The notes beneath the pieces were generated by a model. That model did not search any database. It was not told the origin of the DNA and saw only the letters and a list, made by a program, of their open reading frames with translations. The position numbers and the translations under genes were made by a program. From Parapedobacter composti (GTDB lineage: Bacteria > Bacteroidota > Bacteroidia > Sphingobacteriales > Sphingobacteriaceae), in contig NZ_FOLL01000006.1 in the NCBI RefSeq assembly GCF_900112315.1, positions 62,001-126,000 on the forward strand: 64,000 nucleotides of DNA, written 5' to 3'. Positions 10,423-19,591 of this stretch are shown piece by piece (within the stretch, counting starts at the first letter, position 1; each line of letters opens with the position of its first letter).

Positions 10423-10430
10423 TACCTTCG
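10423..10430 (+). promoter_or_regulatory. Possible -7 box (TACCTTCG) of lolD
   Basis: TACCTTCG differs by one base from TAnnTTTG and lies four bases before the lolD ATG. If used, the mRNA would be essentially leaderless. No -33 TTTG is visible at the right spacing. Confidence 0.35.
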
Positions 10431-10434
10431 CATC

Positions 10435-11097
10435 ATGCTACAAGCAACGGGTATCTATAAATCTTATGGGACGCTGCCCATTCTGAAAGGAGTGGATCTT
10501 CATGTCAACACAGGCGAAATTGTTAGCATTGTGGGAGCTTCGGGAGCGGGGAAAAGCACTTTGCTGCATATCGTTGGCACGTTAGACAGGCCCGACAAAG
10601 GCACGGTGACGATCAACGGCACGGATATCGGAACGCTCTCTTCCAAGCAATTAAGTGCATTCCGCAATGAACATATCGGTTTTGTATTCCAATTTCACCA
10701 CTTGCTGCCTGAGTTTACGGCCCTGGAAAACGTATGCATTCCGGCGTTTATCAAGAAGGTAGGCCGAAAGGAGGCTGAACAGCGCGCAGAGGCGCTGTTG
10801 GACCTGCTGGGGGTGGCGCACCGCATGGACCATAAGCCTGCAGAGCTATCGGGCGGCGAACAGCAGCGGGTGGCCGTGGCCCGCGCCTTGGTAAATAATC
10901 CGGACATTGTGCTGGCTGATGAACCGTCGGGCAACTTGGATTCGGAAAACGCCTCGGCGCTGCACCGCCTCTTTGTGGAACTGCGCGACAGGCTGAACCA
11001 GACATTCGTAGTGGTGACGCATAATGAGGAACTTGCGGCTACCGCCGATCGTATTGTGCATATCAAAGATGGGGTGATCGAGTTAAATGCGGAATAG
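10435..11097 (+). CDS. lolD: ABC transporter ATPase, LolD-like
   Basis: A 220-residue ABC ATPase with Walker [10 protein letters not shown], signature [15 protein letters not shown], Walker [16 protein letters not shown] and a H-loop (VVTHNEEL). The EPSGNLD form and length are typical of the LolD/MacB-type subfamily, which powers release of outer-membrane lipoproteins with LolC/E. The ATG at 10435 ([12 protein letters not shown]) is chosen because the upstream in-frame extension has no family similarity. No LolC/E permease gene lies here. The next gene starts two bases after the stop, implying one transcript. Assignment to LolD rather than another MacB-type ATPase rests on size and the genome neighbourhood of related bacteria. 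Confidence 0.85.
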   Translation: MLQATGIYKSYGTLPILKGVDLHVNTGEIVSIVGASGAGKSTLLHIVGTLDRPDKGTVTINGTDIGTLSSKQLSAFRNEHIGFVFQFHHLLPEFTALENVCIPAFIKKVGRKEAEQRAEALLDLLGVAHRMDHKPAELSGGEQQRVAVARALVNNPDIVLADEPSGNLDSENASALHRLFVELRDRLNQTFVVVTHNEELAATADRIVHIKDGVIELNAE

Positions 11098-11098
11098 C

Positions 11099-11584
11099 AT
11101 GGACGCGAAAGTCTTAGTTACACAAGGGATGTGCCCGTTGGCCCAACGGGTGGCCCGGCTTTTACCTGCGGCAACGGTGTTGTTCGGCTCTGCCGATGAC
11201 TTGCCGGAGGTGCTGCTGCGGACGGGGAACTACCTGAAGCTGCCGCAACCCGATAACCCTGCATTCGTGCATGAGGTGCTTAAGCGATGCTTGGACAGCG
11301 AAGTGCAGCTGCTGATTCCGCTGGGACTGGATGAGTTATATCCGCTGGCGGCCGTTCGTCCTTTGTTTTCCGAGTATGGGATAGCGATAGGAGTGCCCAC
11401 CCCGATGGAGTTAGATAACCTGGTGGTGGTGCAAAATCCGCCCAAAGCACATCCGCTGCTGATCTTACAAGACGGCCGGGAGCTGGCTGCTGGGGCGGGT
11501 GGCACATCACATGGAGCGCTGTCTGGTGTTTTCACTCCGTTGGATAGCGGCGAAGGTTTGGCGCTGTGCTGTGTAGGCGGTTAA
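11099..11584 (+). CDS. Unrecognised 161-residue protein with a pre-ATP-grasp-like segment
   Basis: The ATG at 11099, two bases after the lolD stop, begins MDAKVLVTQGMCPLAQRVAR; an ATG at 11087 overlapping lolD is an alternative. The first 110 residues look like the Rossmann-like pre-ATP-grasp fold: an initial beta strand and helix, then IPLGLDELYPLA and FSEYGIAIGVPTPMELDNL, which resemble the region before ATP-grasp domains of CarB or PylC-type ligases. The ATP-grasp domain itself (a further 200 residues) is absent. No signal peptide or membrane segment is seen. It sits between lolD and a HAD-fold gene. No function can be given; the fold remark is an impression, not a search result. Confidence 0.7.
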   Translation: MDAKVLVTQGMCPLAQRVARLLPAATVLFGSADDLPEVLLRTGNYLKLPQPDNPAFVHEVLKRCLDSEVQLLIPLGLDELYPLAAVRPLFSEYGIAIGVPTPMELDNLVVVQNPPKAHPLLILQDGRELAAGAGGTSHGALSGVFTPLDSGEGLALCCVGG

Positions 11585-11617
11585 ACCATTTCTGGATTTT
11601 GTATTCAAACTGAACGT

Positions 11618-12247
11618 ATGTTTACCCACGTGGATATCGAACCCCATAAGAAGGCGGTTGTTTTTGGTCTGGATGACGTGCTTTTCCCAAAAAAGGATTA
11701 TTTGCTGCAGGTTTATTACCTGTTTGCCAATCTCCTGGAGTATACCGAAACCGTGCCTCCGGCGGACGACTTGACGGCGTTCTTGAAGAAAGCCTACGAA
11801 CACCAAGGCGAAACCGACCTGTTTGAGCGTGCAGCAGAGGTGTTTGGGATAGATGCTAAGTACAAGGCATCGTTTGATCGCCTGCATGTGACGGCTAAGC
11901 TTCCATTGAAGTTGCTCCTGTATCGTCCTATGCTGGATCTGATGCAGGAACTGAACAGCAGGGGGACACTACTGCTGGTGCTGACGCCGGGTAACCCCGC
12001 CATGCAGTTGAATAAATTGGGGCAGGTTGCATGGAATGGGCTGGAGCGTGTGCTGAAGGTTTATTTTGACGAAGAACTGGCAAAGGGAGACGTAGACCCT
12101 TTCAGTTTCCTGCTGGCCGATAATGGCCTGCTGGCCGACCAGGCGCTATACATCCACGCAGGGAATACTGCGCCGGCGGGAATTGCCGGGGTGGAGGCGG
12201 TCCATGTGAGTCGTTTCTTGGGCGCTTCAGCAGACCTGGCATATTAG
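11618..12247 (+). CDS. HAD-fold protein lacking the nucleophilic Asp (probable pseudoenzyme)
   Basis: 209 residues with the layout of a HAD hydrolase with an alpha-helical cap: motif I region KKAVVFGLDDVLFP (residues 11-24), motif II VLTPGNP (about residue 125) and a late YIHAGNTAPAGIAGVEAV strand. In active HADs motif I is D-x-D-x-T/V; here the first Asp, the covalent nucleophile, is Gly17 (GGT, one transition from GAT), while Asp19 is kept. Motif IV, normally GD-x(3-4)-D, reads HAGNTAPAG and lacks both acids. The protein therefore probably cannot hydrolyse phosphate esters and may be a binding or regulatory protein. It follows the pre-ATP-grasp-like gene by 33 bases. The fold call is fairly sure, the role is unknown. 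Confidence 0.75.
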   Translation: MFTHVDIEPHKKAVVFGLDDVLFPKKDYLLQVYYLFANLLEYTETVPPADDLTAFLKKAYEHQGETDLFERAAEVFGIDAKYKASFDRLHVTAKLPLKLLLYRPMLDLMQELNSRGTLLLVLTPGNPAMQLNKLGQVAWNGLERVLKVYFDEELAKGDVDPFSFLLADNGLLADQALYIHAGNTAPAGIAGVEAVHVSRFLGASADLAY

Positions 12248-12258
12248 TAAGGAATAAC

Positions 12259-13719
12259 ATGAGTAAAATTAGCCTGATCGATTGGATGGTTGTGCTGCTG
12301 GCGGGAGTGATGACGGTCAGTTGCAGCCAAGATAACATCATGCCTGAGCCGGAACGGCCGGTGCGCCCCGAGCTGGAAGAGGATAGACTGAAGGATTCGG
12401 TATATGTGTATACCTACGGGTTTTACCTTTGGCAGGAAGAACTCCCCGATTGGAGGAGCAATATACGCGAGCGCACAGCGCATTTCCGTTCGGCCGAGGA
12501 GTTATTGACGGCTTTGAAAGGGTATGCGCGCGATGAATCAGGTGAACTGTATGATCGGTACAGTTTTCTGGATCGCTGGGGTACGGTAAATGCGGAGGTG
12601 CAGCAGGGTCTTGCCGGCTCTTTCGGCATTGATGTGCGTTACCTGAATGATGATGAGCTGTATATTAAACGGGTGGACATCGGCTCGCCGGCGTACAGTG
12701 CCGGTATACGGCGGGGGTGGCGGGTGATGCGCGTGAACGGAAGAACGGACCTGTCGCTCGCATCGATGGAGCGGGACAATTTTACATTCCTTTTTAATGC
12801 CTTGGATGCCGGGACGATAACTTTGGGGCTGGTCAGACCGGATGGGAGCGAGGTGTCCGTTGAGTTAGCCAGGAAAAGTTACCAGTTACAGCCGATTCTG
12901 GCGCGACAGGTATATGCAGTAGGTGGTAAGCGTATTGGATATTTTGCTTTCGATGTTTTTATTTCGACCCTTAACGAACGGAACAACCCAACATATGTGA
13001 AGGGCCAGCTGGACCGACTGATGGAAGAGTTTGAAGGTGAGGGGGTACAGGAGCTTATTGTGGATCTCCGGTATAACGGAGGAGGGGCGGTAATCACGGC
13101 CGAGTACCTGTCTAACCTATTGGCACCCGCAACCGCCAACGGCCAATTAATGTATACCAGCAAGGCGAATGAGGGGCTGGTGCGATTCCTCCATTCAAGG
13201 GGAAGCGACATCGATTTGTCGCCGGTTTACTTCAACAAGGTTAACGGCCTGAATATCAACCGAATTTATTTTCTGGTGACGGAAAGTACGGCATCAGCCA
13301 GTGAATTGCTGATTAACAACCTTGAGCCCTATATGGATGTGAAGTTAATCGGTGAGCATGCTACGTACGGAAAACCTGTGGGGTATTTTCCGTGGGACAT
13401 CCGCGGCGTTGATCTTTATGCTGTTTCATTTCAGATGTTCAACGCGAAAGGCTATGGGGATTATTTTTCTGGCATGGGGGTAGACAAGGAAGTGTATGAT
13501 GATTTAACGCGGGATTTCGGTGACCCGGCAGAGTCTATGATTGCCGAGGCACTGTATTATGCCGCCCACGGCCGCTTCAGTGCCGACGGCGTAAACCGGC
13601 GGGCCGGTATACGGGCCGCGGATGGCAATACCGTATCTTCTCACCTTAATCGGGCATTGGATAGACAGGAACGTAAAGGTATGTATGTTTTCGACGTACA
13701 TAATTTTTTCCGGAATTAA
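12259..13719 (+). CDS. S41 family (C-terminal processing) peptidase lipoprotein
   Basis: 486 residues. A short N-terminal hydrophobic stretch ends in VSCS, so Cys22 is a likely lipidation site and the protein is exported. A PDZ domain covers about residues 115-200 (GSPAYSAGIRRGWRVMRVNG), followed by the S41 core with LRYNGGGAV and the nucleophile segment TESTASASELLINNL (Ser in STASAS). S41 proteases use a Ser/Lys dyad and degrade or process periplasmic proteins. The gene begins 11 bases after the HAD gene and ends the lolD run. Substrate unknown. Confidence 0.88.
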   Translation: MSKISLIDWMVVLLAGVMTVSCSQDNIMPEPERPVRPELEEDRLKDSVYVYTYGFYLWQEELPDWRSNIRERTAHFRSAEELLTALKGYARDESGELYDRYSFLDRWGTVNAEVQQGLAGSFGIDVRYLNDDELYIKRVDIGSPAYSAGIRRGWRVMRVNGRTDLSLASMERDNFTFLFNALDAGTITLGLVRPDGSEVSVELARKSYQLQPILARQVYAVGGKRIGYFAFDVFISTLNERNNPTYVKGQLDRLMEEFEGEGVQELIVDLRYNGGGAVITAEYLSNLLAPATANGQLMYTSKANEGLVRFLHSRGSDIDLSPVYFNKVNGLNINRIYFLVTESTASASELLINNLEPYMDVKLIGEHATYGKPVGYFPWDIRGVDLYAVSFQMFNAKGYGDYFSGMGVDKEVYDDLTRDFGDPAESMIAEALYYAAHGRFSADGVNRRAGIRAADGNTVSSHLNRALDRQERKGMYVFDVHNFFRN

Positions 13720-13856
13720 ACGTTATCAACCTATACCGGCAGTTGTAAACTGAAGTGGCTGGCACGCAGGTGCCAAAGTAGGGGAGATTTGGTAAAGTGC
13801 CATAAAGACACCTGAATTTAAAAGCGACTAACCCTTTTAAACGAATATTTTTTTTA

Positions 13857-13864
13857 TACTTTTG
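13857..13864 (+). promoter_or_regulatory. Promoter of the E1 dehydrogenase gene
   Basis: TACTTTTG fits the Bacteroidota -7 consensus TAnnTTTG. A TTTT run (13835-13838) lies 18 bases upstream as a weak -33 element. The start codon is 19 bases downstream, giving a short leader. Confidence 0.6.
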
Positions 13865-13883
13865 GAGCAAACGCAATTTAATT

Positions 13884-16304
13884 ATGTCTGATACCCATAT
13901 TAAACAAAGCGAACACCCGACCCAAAGTAAACTCAGTTTCGATGATTTTAAAGCACTTGTTGTGCAGGATTACCGGATGGCTGTGGAAAGCAGGTTCGTG
14001 AGTTTGTTGGGCCGTAAGGAGGTGCTTACGGGAAAGGCGAAGTTTGGCGTCTTTGGCGACGGCAAGGAACTTGCGCAGATTGCTATGGCAAAGGTATTCC
14101 AGTTAGGCGACTGGCGCTCGGGGTATTACCGGGACCAAACGTTTATGTTTGCCGCAGGCATAGTGTCGGTGTACCAGTTTTTTTCGCAATTGTATGCCCA
14201 TCCTGATTTGGAAGCCGATCCGTCATCGGCCGGGAGGCAAATGAACAGCCACTTCGCAACGCGGATGCTTACGCCAGAAGGGCGGTGGGTTGACCAGACG
14301 TTGATGAAAAACTCGGCATCAGACATTTCCACTACAGGTGGGCAGATGCCCCGCTTACTGGGTTTTGGACTAGCTTCTAAATTATACCGGAATAATCCTG
14401 AACTGGCTGCGATGACGGCTTTTTCCAACAACGGCAACGAGGTGGCCTTCGGGACGGTTGGGAATGCGTCTACATCAGAAGGAGTCTTCTTTGAGGCCGT
14501 GAATGCCGCCGGTGTGCGGCAGATACCGGTGGTCATTTCAATATGGGACGATGGCTATGGCATATCAGTACCGAATGAAGTGCAGACGACCAAGGCTGAT
14601 ATTTCAGAAGTGCTGAAAGGTTTTCAGCGCGACGAGAAAGGAGAGGGGTTTGAGATTTTTAAGGTGAAGGGGTGGGATTATCCGGGACTTTGCGAAACGT
14701 ATGAGCGGGCGGCCCATATCAGCAGGGAGCACCATATCCCGGTATTAATTCATGTGACGGAAATGACACAGCCGCAAGGCCATTCGTCATCGGGCTCACA
14801 TGAGCGGTACAAGAGCAAGGAGCGGCTCGCCTGGGAGCAGGAACACGATTGCATCACGAAAATGCGTGATTGGATGATTGCTTCGGGCATTGCCAGTGAA
14901 GAAGAGTTGGCAGGCATTGAACGTTCGGCAAAGGAACGTGTGCGCGCGGAGCAGCGGCGGGCTTGGGCCGACTATAACCGGACGCTTAAGAAGGAAGTGG
15001 ACGAGGCCATTGCATTGCTGACCGTGATTCCGAACGAGACGGTGCAGCTACTGCTGGGCGAATTGAAGTCATTCACGGAGCCATCGCTGCGTGAGGTGTA
15101 CAGCACGGTACGAAGAGCGATCCGCCTGTTGCGCGGCAGCGAAAGCAACGAAAAGTCGGCCCTGCTCAAATGGTATGAAGAAAAGCAACGGATTAACCGT
15201 GACCGTTATAATTCGCACCTGTTTACGGATACCGTGGAAGCACCGCGCCACGCGGTCGTTGTATCGGCAGAATATGGGGCGGGCAGCAGGATGGTGGATG
15301 GCCGGGAGGTACTGAATGCCTGTTTCGACGCTAATTTTGCACGGGATCCCAAACTGGTTGCCTTTGGCGAAGATGTAGGTAAAATCGGAGATGTAAATCA
15401 GGGCTTCGCAGGCCTTCAGGCCAAATATGGCGAGCTCAGAATATTTGATACCGGCATCCGTGAATCGGCCATCATTGGCCAGGGGATGGGATTGGCCATG
15501 CGTGGCTTGAGGCCTATTGCAGAAATCCAGTACCTCGATTACCTGGTGTATGGCCTGACGGTGCTGACAGACGACCTGGCCAGTTTGAGCTACCGGACGA
15601 AGGCAGGACAGAAAGCCCCGCTGATTATCCGCACCCGCGGACATCGCCTGGAAGGGATTTGGCATTCCGGATCACCCATGAGCATGATTCTGGGATCTAT
15701 GCGGGGCATCCACGTATGTGTGCCCCGGAATATGACCCAGGCGGCTGGAATGTACAATACTTTGCTGCGGTCTGACGAGCCGGCGTTGGTTATTGAATGC
15801 CTGAACGGATACCGGCTCAAGGAACGCATGCCGGCCAATGTGGGGGAGTTTACCGTGCCGCTGGGCAAGGCCGAAATCGTGAAAGAAGGGCGTGATGTAA
15901 CGGTAATCTCCTACGGCTCAACCTTGCGGATAGTGCAGGAAGCCGCCGCTGAGCTGGAAAAGCTGGGTATTTCAATCGAAATTCTGGATCCCCAAACATT
16001 ACAGCCGTTTGACGAAGACCATTTGTGTGCACAGTCGCTCAGCAAGACCAATAAGCTATTGGTCGTAGATGAGGATGTGCCCGGGGGCGCTTCAGCATTT
16101 ATCCTGCAACAGGTACTGGAAGTGCAAAACGGCTATTACCACCTCGACGGACAACCCCGTACGCTGACTGCGAAGGCACACCGGCCGCCGTATGGTTCGG
16201 ACGGCGATTACTTTTCCAAACCCTCGGCAGACGATGTGGTAGAAGCGGTTTACGCCATCATGCATGAAGCCAACCCACGGGATTATCCGCCATTGTTTGG
16301 GTAA
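13884..16304 (+). CDS. Fused alpha/beta E1 component of a 2-oxoacid dehydrogenase
   Basis: An 806-residue fusion: residues 1-400 match the alpha subunit (thiamine pyrophosphate binding; segments GDGKELAQIAMAKVF and GNASTSEGVFFEAVNAAG) and residues 450-806 the beta subunit (FGEDVGKIGDVNQGFAGLQ and FDTGIRESAIIGQGMGLAMRG). It decarboxylates a 2-oxo acid and passes the acyl group to lipoyl-E2; Bacteroidota fusions of this type are usually annotated as branched-chain 2-oxoacid (2-oxoisovalerate) dehydrogenase E1, sometimes as pyruvate dehydrogenase. E2 and E3 genes are not adjacent. The gene is monocistronic with its own promoter and ends six bases from the convergent ROK gene. The exact substrate is uncertain. 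Confidence 0.9.
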   Translation: MSDTHIKQSEHPTQSKLSFDDFKALVVQDYRMAVESRFVSLLGRKEVLTGKAKFGVFGDGKELAQIAMAKVFQLGDWRSGYYRDQTFMFAAGIVSVYQFFSQLYAHPDLEADPSSAGRQMNSHFATRMLTPEGRWVDQTLMKNSASDISTTGGQMPRLLGFGLASKLYRNNPELAAMTAFSNNGNEVAFGTVGNASTSEGVFFEAVNAAGVRQIPVVISIWDDGYGISVPNEVQTTKADISEVLKGFQRDEKGEGFEIFKVKGWDYPGLCETYERAAHISREHHIPVLIHVTEMTQPQGHSSSGSHERYKSKERLAWEQEHDCITKMRDWMIASGIASEEELAGIERSAKERVRAEQRRAWADYNRTLKKEVDEAIALLTVIPNETVQLLLGELKSFTEPSLREVYSTVRRAIRLLRGSESNEKSALLKWYEEKQRINRDRYNSHLFTDTVEAPRHAVVVSAEYGAGSRMVDGREVLNACFDANFARDPKLVAFGEDVGKIGDVNQGFAGLQAKYGELRIFDTGIRESAIIGQGMGLAMRGLRPIAEIQYLDYLVYGLTVLTDDLASLSYRTKAGQKAPLIIRTRGHRLEGIWHSGSPMSMILGSMRGIHVCVPRNMTQAAGMYNTLLRSDEPALVIECLNGYRLKERMPANVGEFTVPLGKAEIVKEGRDVTVISYGSTLRIVQEAAAELEKLGISIEILDPQTLQPFDEDHLCAQSLSKTNKLLVVDEDVPGGASAFILQQVLEVQNGYYHLDGQPRTLTAKAHRPPYGSDGDYFSKPSADDVVEAVYAIMHEANPRDYPPLFG

Positions 16305-16310
16305 AGGGAT

Positions 16311-17168
16311 TTAGCTAAAGAGCGTGGCGGCACCGATTAACGCCGCATGTTCGCCCAGTTGGCTGATGTGGATATCGAAGCGGCCGAAGGCTTCCGCATT
16401 GAAGCTGCGGAACAGATCCCAGGCCCGGGAGATGTTGCCCCCGATAATGAATTTATCCGTCCCTTCCTTTTCGCTGAAAAAGGTGATGAACTGAAGCAGG
16501 TGGTGGCTGTATTCGGCCAGGATATCGTTGACAAACGCATGCTGTTCCTGCAACTGGAGCAGTTCGCGCAGTCCGGTAACCGATATGCCATGTGCCGCCG
16601 TGCGGCGCACAAACCAGCGGGTTACCAGGTGTTCCTCCATATTGCTGTCTAAGTAAGGGGTTTTCCACAAATCGGCATCCACGGCCTGTTCGCCTTTCTG
16701 CCAGGTGGCGCTTCCCAGGCCGGTGCCCAGCGTTATGCCAAGAACCTTTGCGTGCCCATTGTGTTTCCCGGCAAAGACTTCGCCTTGAAGAAAGGCTGCG
16801 GCGTCGTTAATGAACCGGATATTGGTTCCGGATATGCCGGTGCGTTCAGCCAGTTCCCTTCGGATATCCATCCCATAAAGATTGTCATATTTATCTTGAT
16901 CCCGCATGTGCGAGATGCCCCTTTCGTAATCAAACGGGCCCGGCATGGCGATGCCAATGGACGGCGAATCACCGGGATAATTACGGGCCACCGTCTGGAA
17001 TGGGGCAGCCCAGGAAAGTAAAATCGATTTAGCATCAGCGTGTGAATCAACATGATGCCGACAGATAGAAGACTCGACAACCTGCCACTGGTTGGTGTCT
17101 ACCAGGGCGGCGGTAATGTGGGTGCCACCGATATCGGAGGCAATGATATAACGGTTATTTTGTTGCAT
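16311..17168 (-). CDS. ROK family sugar kinase (glucokinase-like) without the zinc motif
   Basis: 285 residues from the ATG at 17168 ([17 protein letters not shown]), which overlaps the end of aroC by 14 bases; longer upstream starts run through aroC sequence and are rejected. DIGGTH is the phosphate-binding loop, [11 protein letters not shown] contains the catalytic Asp region and [10 protein letters not shown] the second phosphate loop. The CxCGxxGC zinc motif of most ROK proteins is absent, and there is no N-terminal HTH, so it is a kinase rather than a repressor. It would phosphorylate glucose or a related hexose. Its position as last gene of the aromatic operon is unexplained by pathway and may simply reflect co-transcription. 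Confidence 0.85.
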   Translation of the reverse strand: MQQNNRYIIASDIGGTHITAALVDTNQWQVVESSICRHHVDSHADAKSILLSWAAPFQTVARNYPGDSPSIGIAMPGPFDYERGISHMRDQDKYDNLYGMDIRRELAERTGISGTNIRFINDAAAFLQGEVFAGKHNGHAKVLGITLGTGLGSATWQKGEQAVDADLWKTPYLDSNMEEHLVTRWFVRRTAAHGISVTGLRELLQLQEQHAFVNDILAEYSHHLLQFITFFSEKEGTDKFIIGGNISRAWDLFRSFNAEAFGRFDIHISQLGEHAALIGAATLFS

Positions 17169-18255
17169 AAATTTGGTTTTTAAGCAGATGGTCAGTGATA
17201 ACAAGTGCGGCCATGGCTTCCACGATAATAACAGCCCGGGGTACCACGCAGGGGTCATGCCGTCCTTTACCGGTAATTTCGGTTTCTTCGCCCGATTCAT
17301 TGATGGTTTGCTGTGCACGCATAAGGGTTGCCACAGGTTTGAAAGCAACGCGGAAGGCTATTTCCATGCCGTTTGAGATGCCTCCTTGTATGCCGCCGGA
17401 GAAGTTGGTAAGTGTTTTAAGTTTGGCGGCATCCCGGTCGGGATTGACGAAGATGTCGTTATGTTCAGAACCCCGCATTTCTGACCCTGCAAAGCCCGAG
17501 CCGTATTCAAAGCCGTGTACCGCGTTAATGCCCATCATTGCTTTCGCCAGATCGGCATGTAGCTTATCAAATACCGGCTCACCCAGCCCCACGGGTACGT
17601 GCTGGATGATGGCACTGATGCGGCCGCCCACGGTATCGCCGGCCTTGCGGATGGAATCGATAAATGAGACCATTTCGTTGGCCGTGGCCGGATCGGCACA
17701 GCGCACAATATTGCTTTCGCGCATTTGCACCAGTTCGTCAATATCGTGTGAAGGCAGGTTAGGCGCTTCGATTTTGCCGACACCCGACACGTGGGCGAAA
17801 ATACGGATGCCGTATTGCGCCAAAAAGCTCTTCGCAACGGCACCTGCCGCTACCCGTGCAGCGGTTTCCCGTGCGGAAGAGCGCCCACCGCCGCGGTAAT
17901 CGCGGATGCCGTATTTCATCTGATACGTATAGTCGGCATGCGACGGACGGTACTTGTCTTTGATGTGTGTATAGTCTTTGGAACGCTGATCTTCATTAGG
18001 AATGAGCATTGCCAGGGGAGTTCCCGTGGTTTTGCCCTCAAATACGCCCGAAAGGATGCTGGCGGTATCGCTTTCTTTTCGCTGGGTGGTGATTTTTGAT
18101 TGCCCCGGCCGGCGCTTATCCAGCTCCGACTGGATGAACGATTCATCTACCGCGATATTTGGCGGACAACCGTCAATAATTACGCCGATAGCCTTGCCAT
18201 GAGACTCTCCGAACGTAGTGATGCGGAATACATCTCCAAACGAATTCCCTGCCAT
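17155..18255 (-). CDS. aroC: Chorismate synthase
   Basis: 366 residues with family signatures: [17 protein letters not shown] near the N-terminus, the [26 protein letters not shown]/substrate segment and a C-terminal DPCVVPRAV motif. It removes phosphate from EPSP with reduced FMN to give chorismate, the last common step of aromatic synthesis. It lies 73 bases after aroA on the same strand and overlaps the following ROK gene. Confidence 0.98.
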   Translation of the reverse strand: MAGNSFGDVFRITTFGESHGKAIGVIIDGCPPNIAVDESFIQSELDKRRPGQSKITTQRKESDTASILSGVFEGKTTGTPLAMLIPNEDQRSKDYTHIKDKYRPSHADYTYQMKYGIRDYRGGGRSSARETAARVAAGAVAKSFLAQYGIRIFAHVSGVGKIEAPNLPSHDIDELVQMRESNIVRCADPATANEMVSFIDSIRKAGDTVGGRISAIIQHVPVGLGEPVFDKLHADLAKAMMGINAVHGFEYGSGFAGSEMRGSEHNDIFVNPDRDAAKLKTLTNFSGGIQGGISNGMEIAFRVAFKPVATLMRAQQTINESGEETEITGKGRHDPCVVPRAVIIVEAMAALVITDHLLKNQIYATK

Positions 18256-18328
18256 TCCTTTTTAGATTTTAGCTGTTAGACATTAGATAACGAAACGCCT
18301 GATTGTTGACTTATAAAGTTTACGCGGG

Positions 18329-19591
18329 CTAAGATATAACAAATCCCTGTTGTTTCAAATGTTTCCAGAAATCGGGATACGATTTGCCCACAACATCAGG
18401 CTCATTAATTTGCACTTGCGGGAATACCATTCCGAGCGGGGCGAATGCCATGGCCATCCGGTGATCCTCGTAGGTGTCAATGACGAGATGTTCCGCATGG
18501 TAAACGCCTTCCGTTTGCAGATGGTAAACGGCCCCATCTTCAATGAGCGTGGCACCGAATTTCCCTAATTCCTTTTGCAAGGCCGCAATACGGTCGGTTT
18601 CTTTGATACGGAGCGTATGTAAGCCTGTGAAGGACGCATTACGTCTGAGCGCTGCTGCGCATACCACAACGGTCTGCGCAAGATCCGGACATTCCTTAAA
18701 GTCCAGTAAGGGGACGCTTTCAGGCATGTTACCAGCAACTTTTTGGATGCGTAATCCGCCGCGCTCAAATGAGGAGGCGACTCCGAAATGGCTCATGATA
18801 TCCACGATGGCAGTATCGCCCTGTAAGCTGCTCCTTTTCAGATTCGGCAGGAACAGATTGGCTTCATCAGCCAATGCCACCATGGCATACCAATAGGATG
18901 CCGCACTCCAGTCGGGCTCTACCGTAATGGTGCAGGGTTGCGCTTTTTGGGGGGCAATGTGGATAACGTCGCCTTGCCATTCATGGTGGATACCGGCTTC
19001 GGAAAGCATATCAAGCGTCATGGTGAGGTAAGGACGTGACGTAAGTTCACCCTCGATTTGCAGAGACAGTCCCCGTGGCAGTGCGGGCGCAACAAGCAGT
19101 AAAGCCGACAGGTATTGGCTGCTTACATTGCCCTGCACGCGCACCGTGTCGGTCTGCTGGTCAAAACCGCCCCGGATAGCCAGCGGGGGATAGCCCGGAG
19201 CCCCAGCATATTGGACACCGGCGCCCAGTGTACGGAGTGCATCCACCAGGATGCCGATGGGGCGCTGTTTCATCCGTTCACTTCCCGTAAGCAGGAAATT
19301 TCCCGGGGTGATGGCAAGGTAAGCCGTAAGGAAACGCATGGCCGTGCCCGCCGGCCCCACATCAATGGTGGTTGGGGCTTCGGCCGACGCAGCGGTCACC
19401 GCCGCGGCTTCCAGGGCTCCGTGCAGCGTAATTGTGTCGTCTGCGGACGACAAATTAGCGATGTTCACGTGGTCGCCCCCCAGTGCCTGGATGATAAGGG
19501 CCCGGTTGCTTTCACTTTTTGAGCCAGTGAGCGCTACCGTGCCCGACAGCAATTTGGACGGATGCGTAAGCTTGATGGCGTCTGTACCCAT
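18329..19591 (-). CDS. aroA: EPSP synthase (3-phosphoshikimate 1-carboxyvinyltransferase)
   Basis: 420 residues. It joins shikimate-3-phosphate with phosphoenolpyruvate. Visible motifs are LTGSKSESNRALI at the N-terminus, VGPAGTAMRFLTAYLA (the usual LGNAGTAMR is altered to VGPAGTAMR), RIKETDRIAAL and the C-terminal DTYEDHRMAMAFAPLG. The start ATG directly abuts the stop of the DAHP synthase gene, so translation is probably coupled. Confidence 0.98.
   Translation of the reverse strand: MGTDAIKLTHPSKLLSGTVALTGSKSESNRALIIQALGGDHVNIANLSSADDTITLHGALEAAAVTAASAEAPTTIDVGPAGTAMRFLTAYLAITPGNFLLTGSERMKQRPIGILVDALRTLGAGVQYAGAPGYPPLAIRGGFDQQTDTVRVQGNVSSQYLSALLLVAPALPRGLSLQIEGELTSRPYLTMTLDMLSEAGIHHEWQGDVIHIAPQKAQPCTITVEPDWSAASYWYAMVALADEANLFLPNLKRSSLQGDTAIVDIMSHFGVASSFERGGLRIQKVAGNMPESVPLLDFKECPDLAQTVVVCAAALRRNASFTGLHTLRIKETDRIAALQKELGKFGATLIEDGAVYHLQTEGVYHAEHLVIDTYEDHRMAMAFAPLGMVFPQVQINEPDVVGKSYPDFWKHLKQQGFVIS

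Noticed and set aside
13771-13788. Short inverted repeat TGGCAC/GTGCCA after the S41 peptidase gene
   Set aside because: Six-base stem without a T-run; not convincing as a terminator.
16311-17348. Longer ROK protein starting at 17348
   Set aside because: The extra 60 residues are translated from aroC coding sequence and lack similarity to ROK proteins; the ATG at 17168 gives the normal N-terminus.
18565-18768. Frames opposite or shifted inside aroA, aroC, rpsA, sucC and other long genes
   Set aside because: They are shadows of real genes with no start signals or domains of their own.
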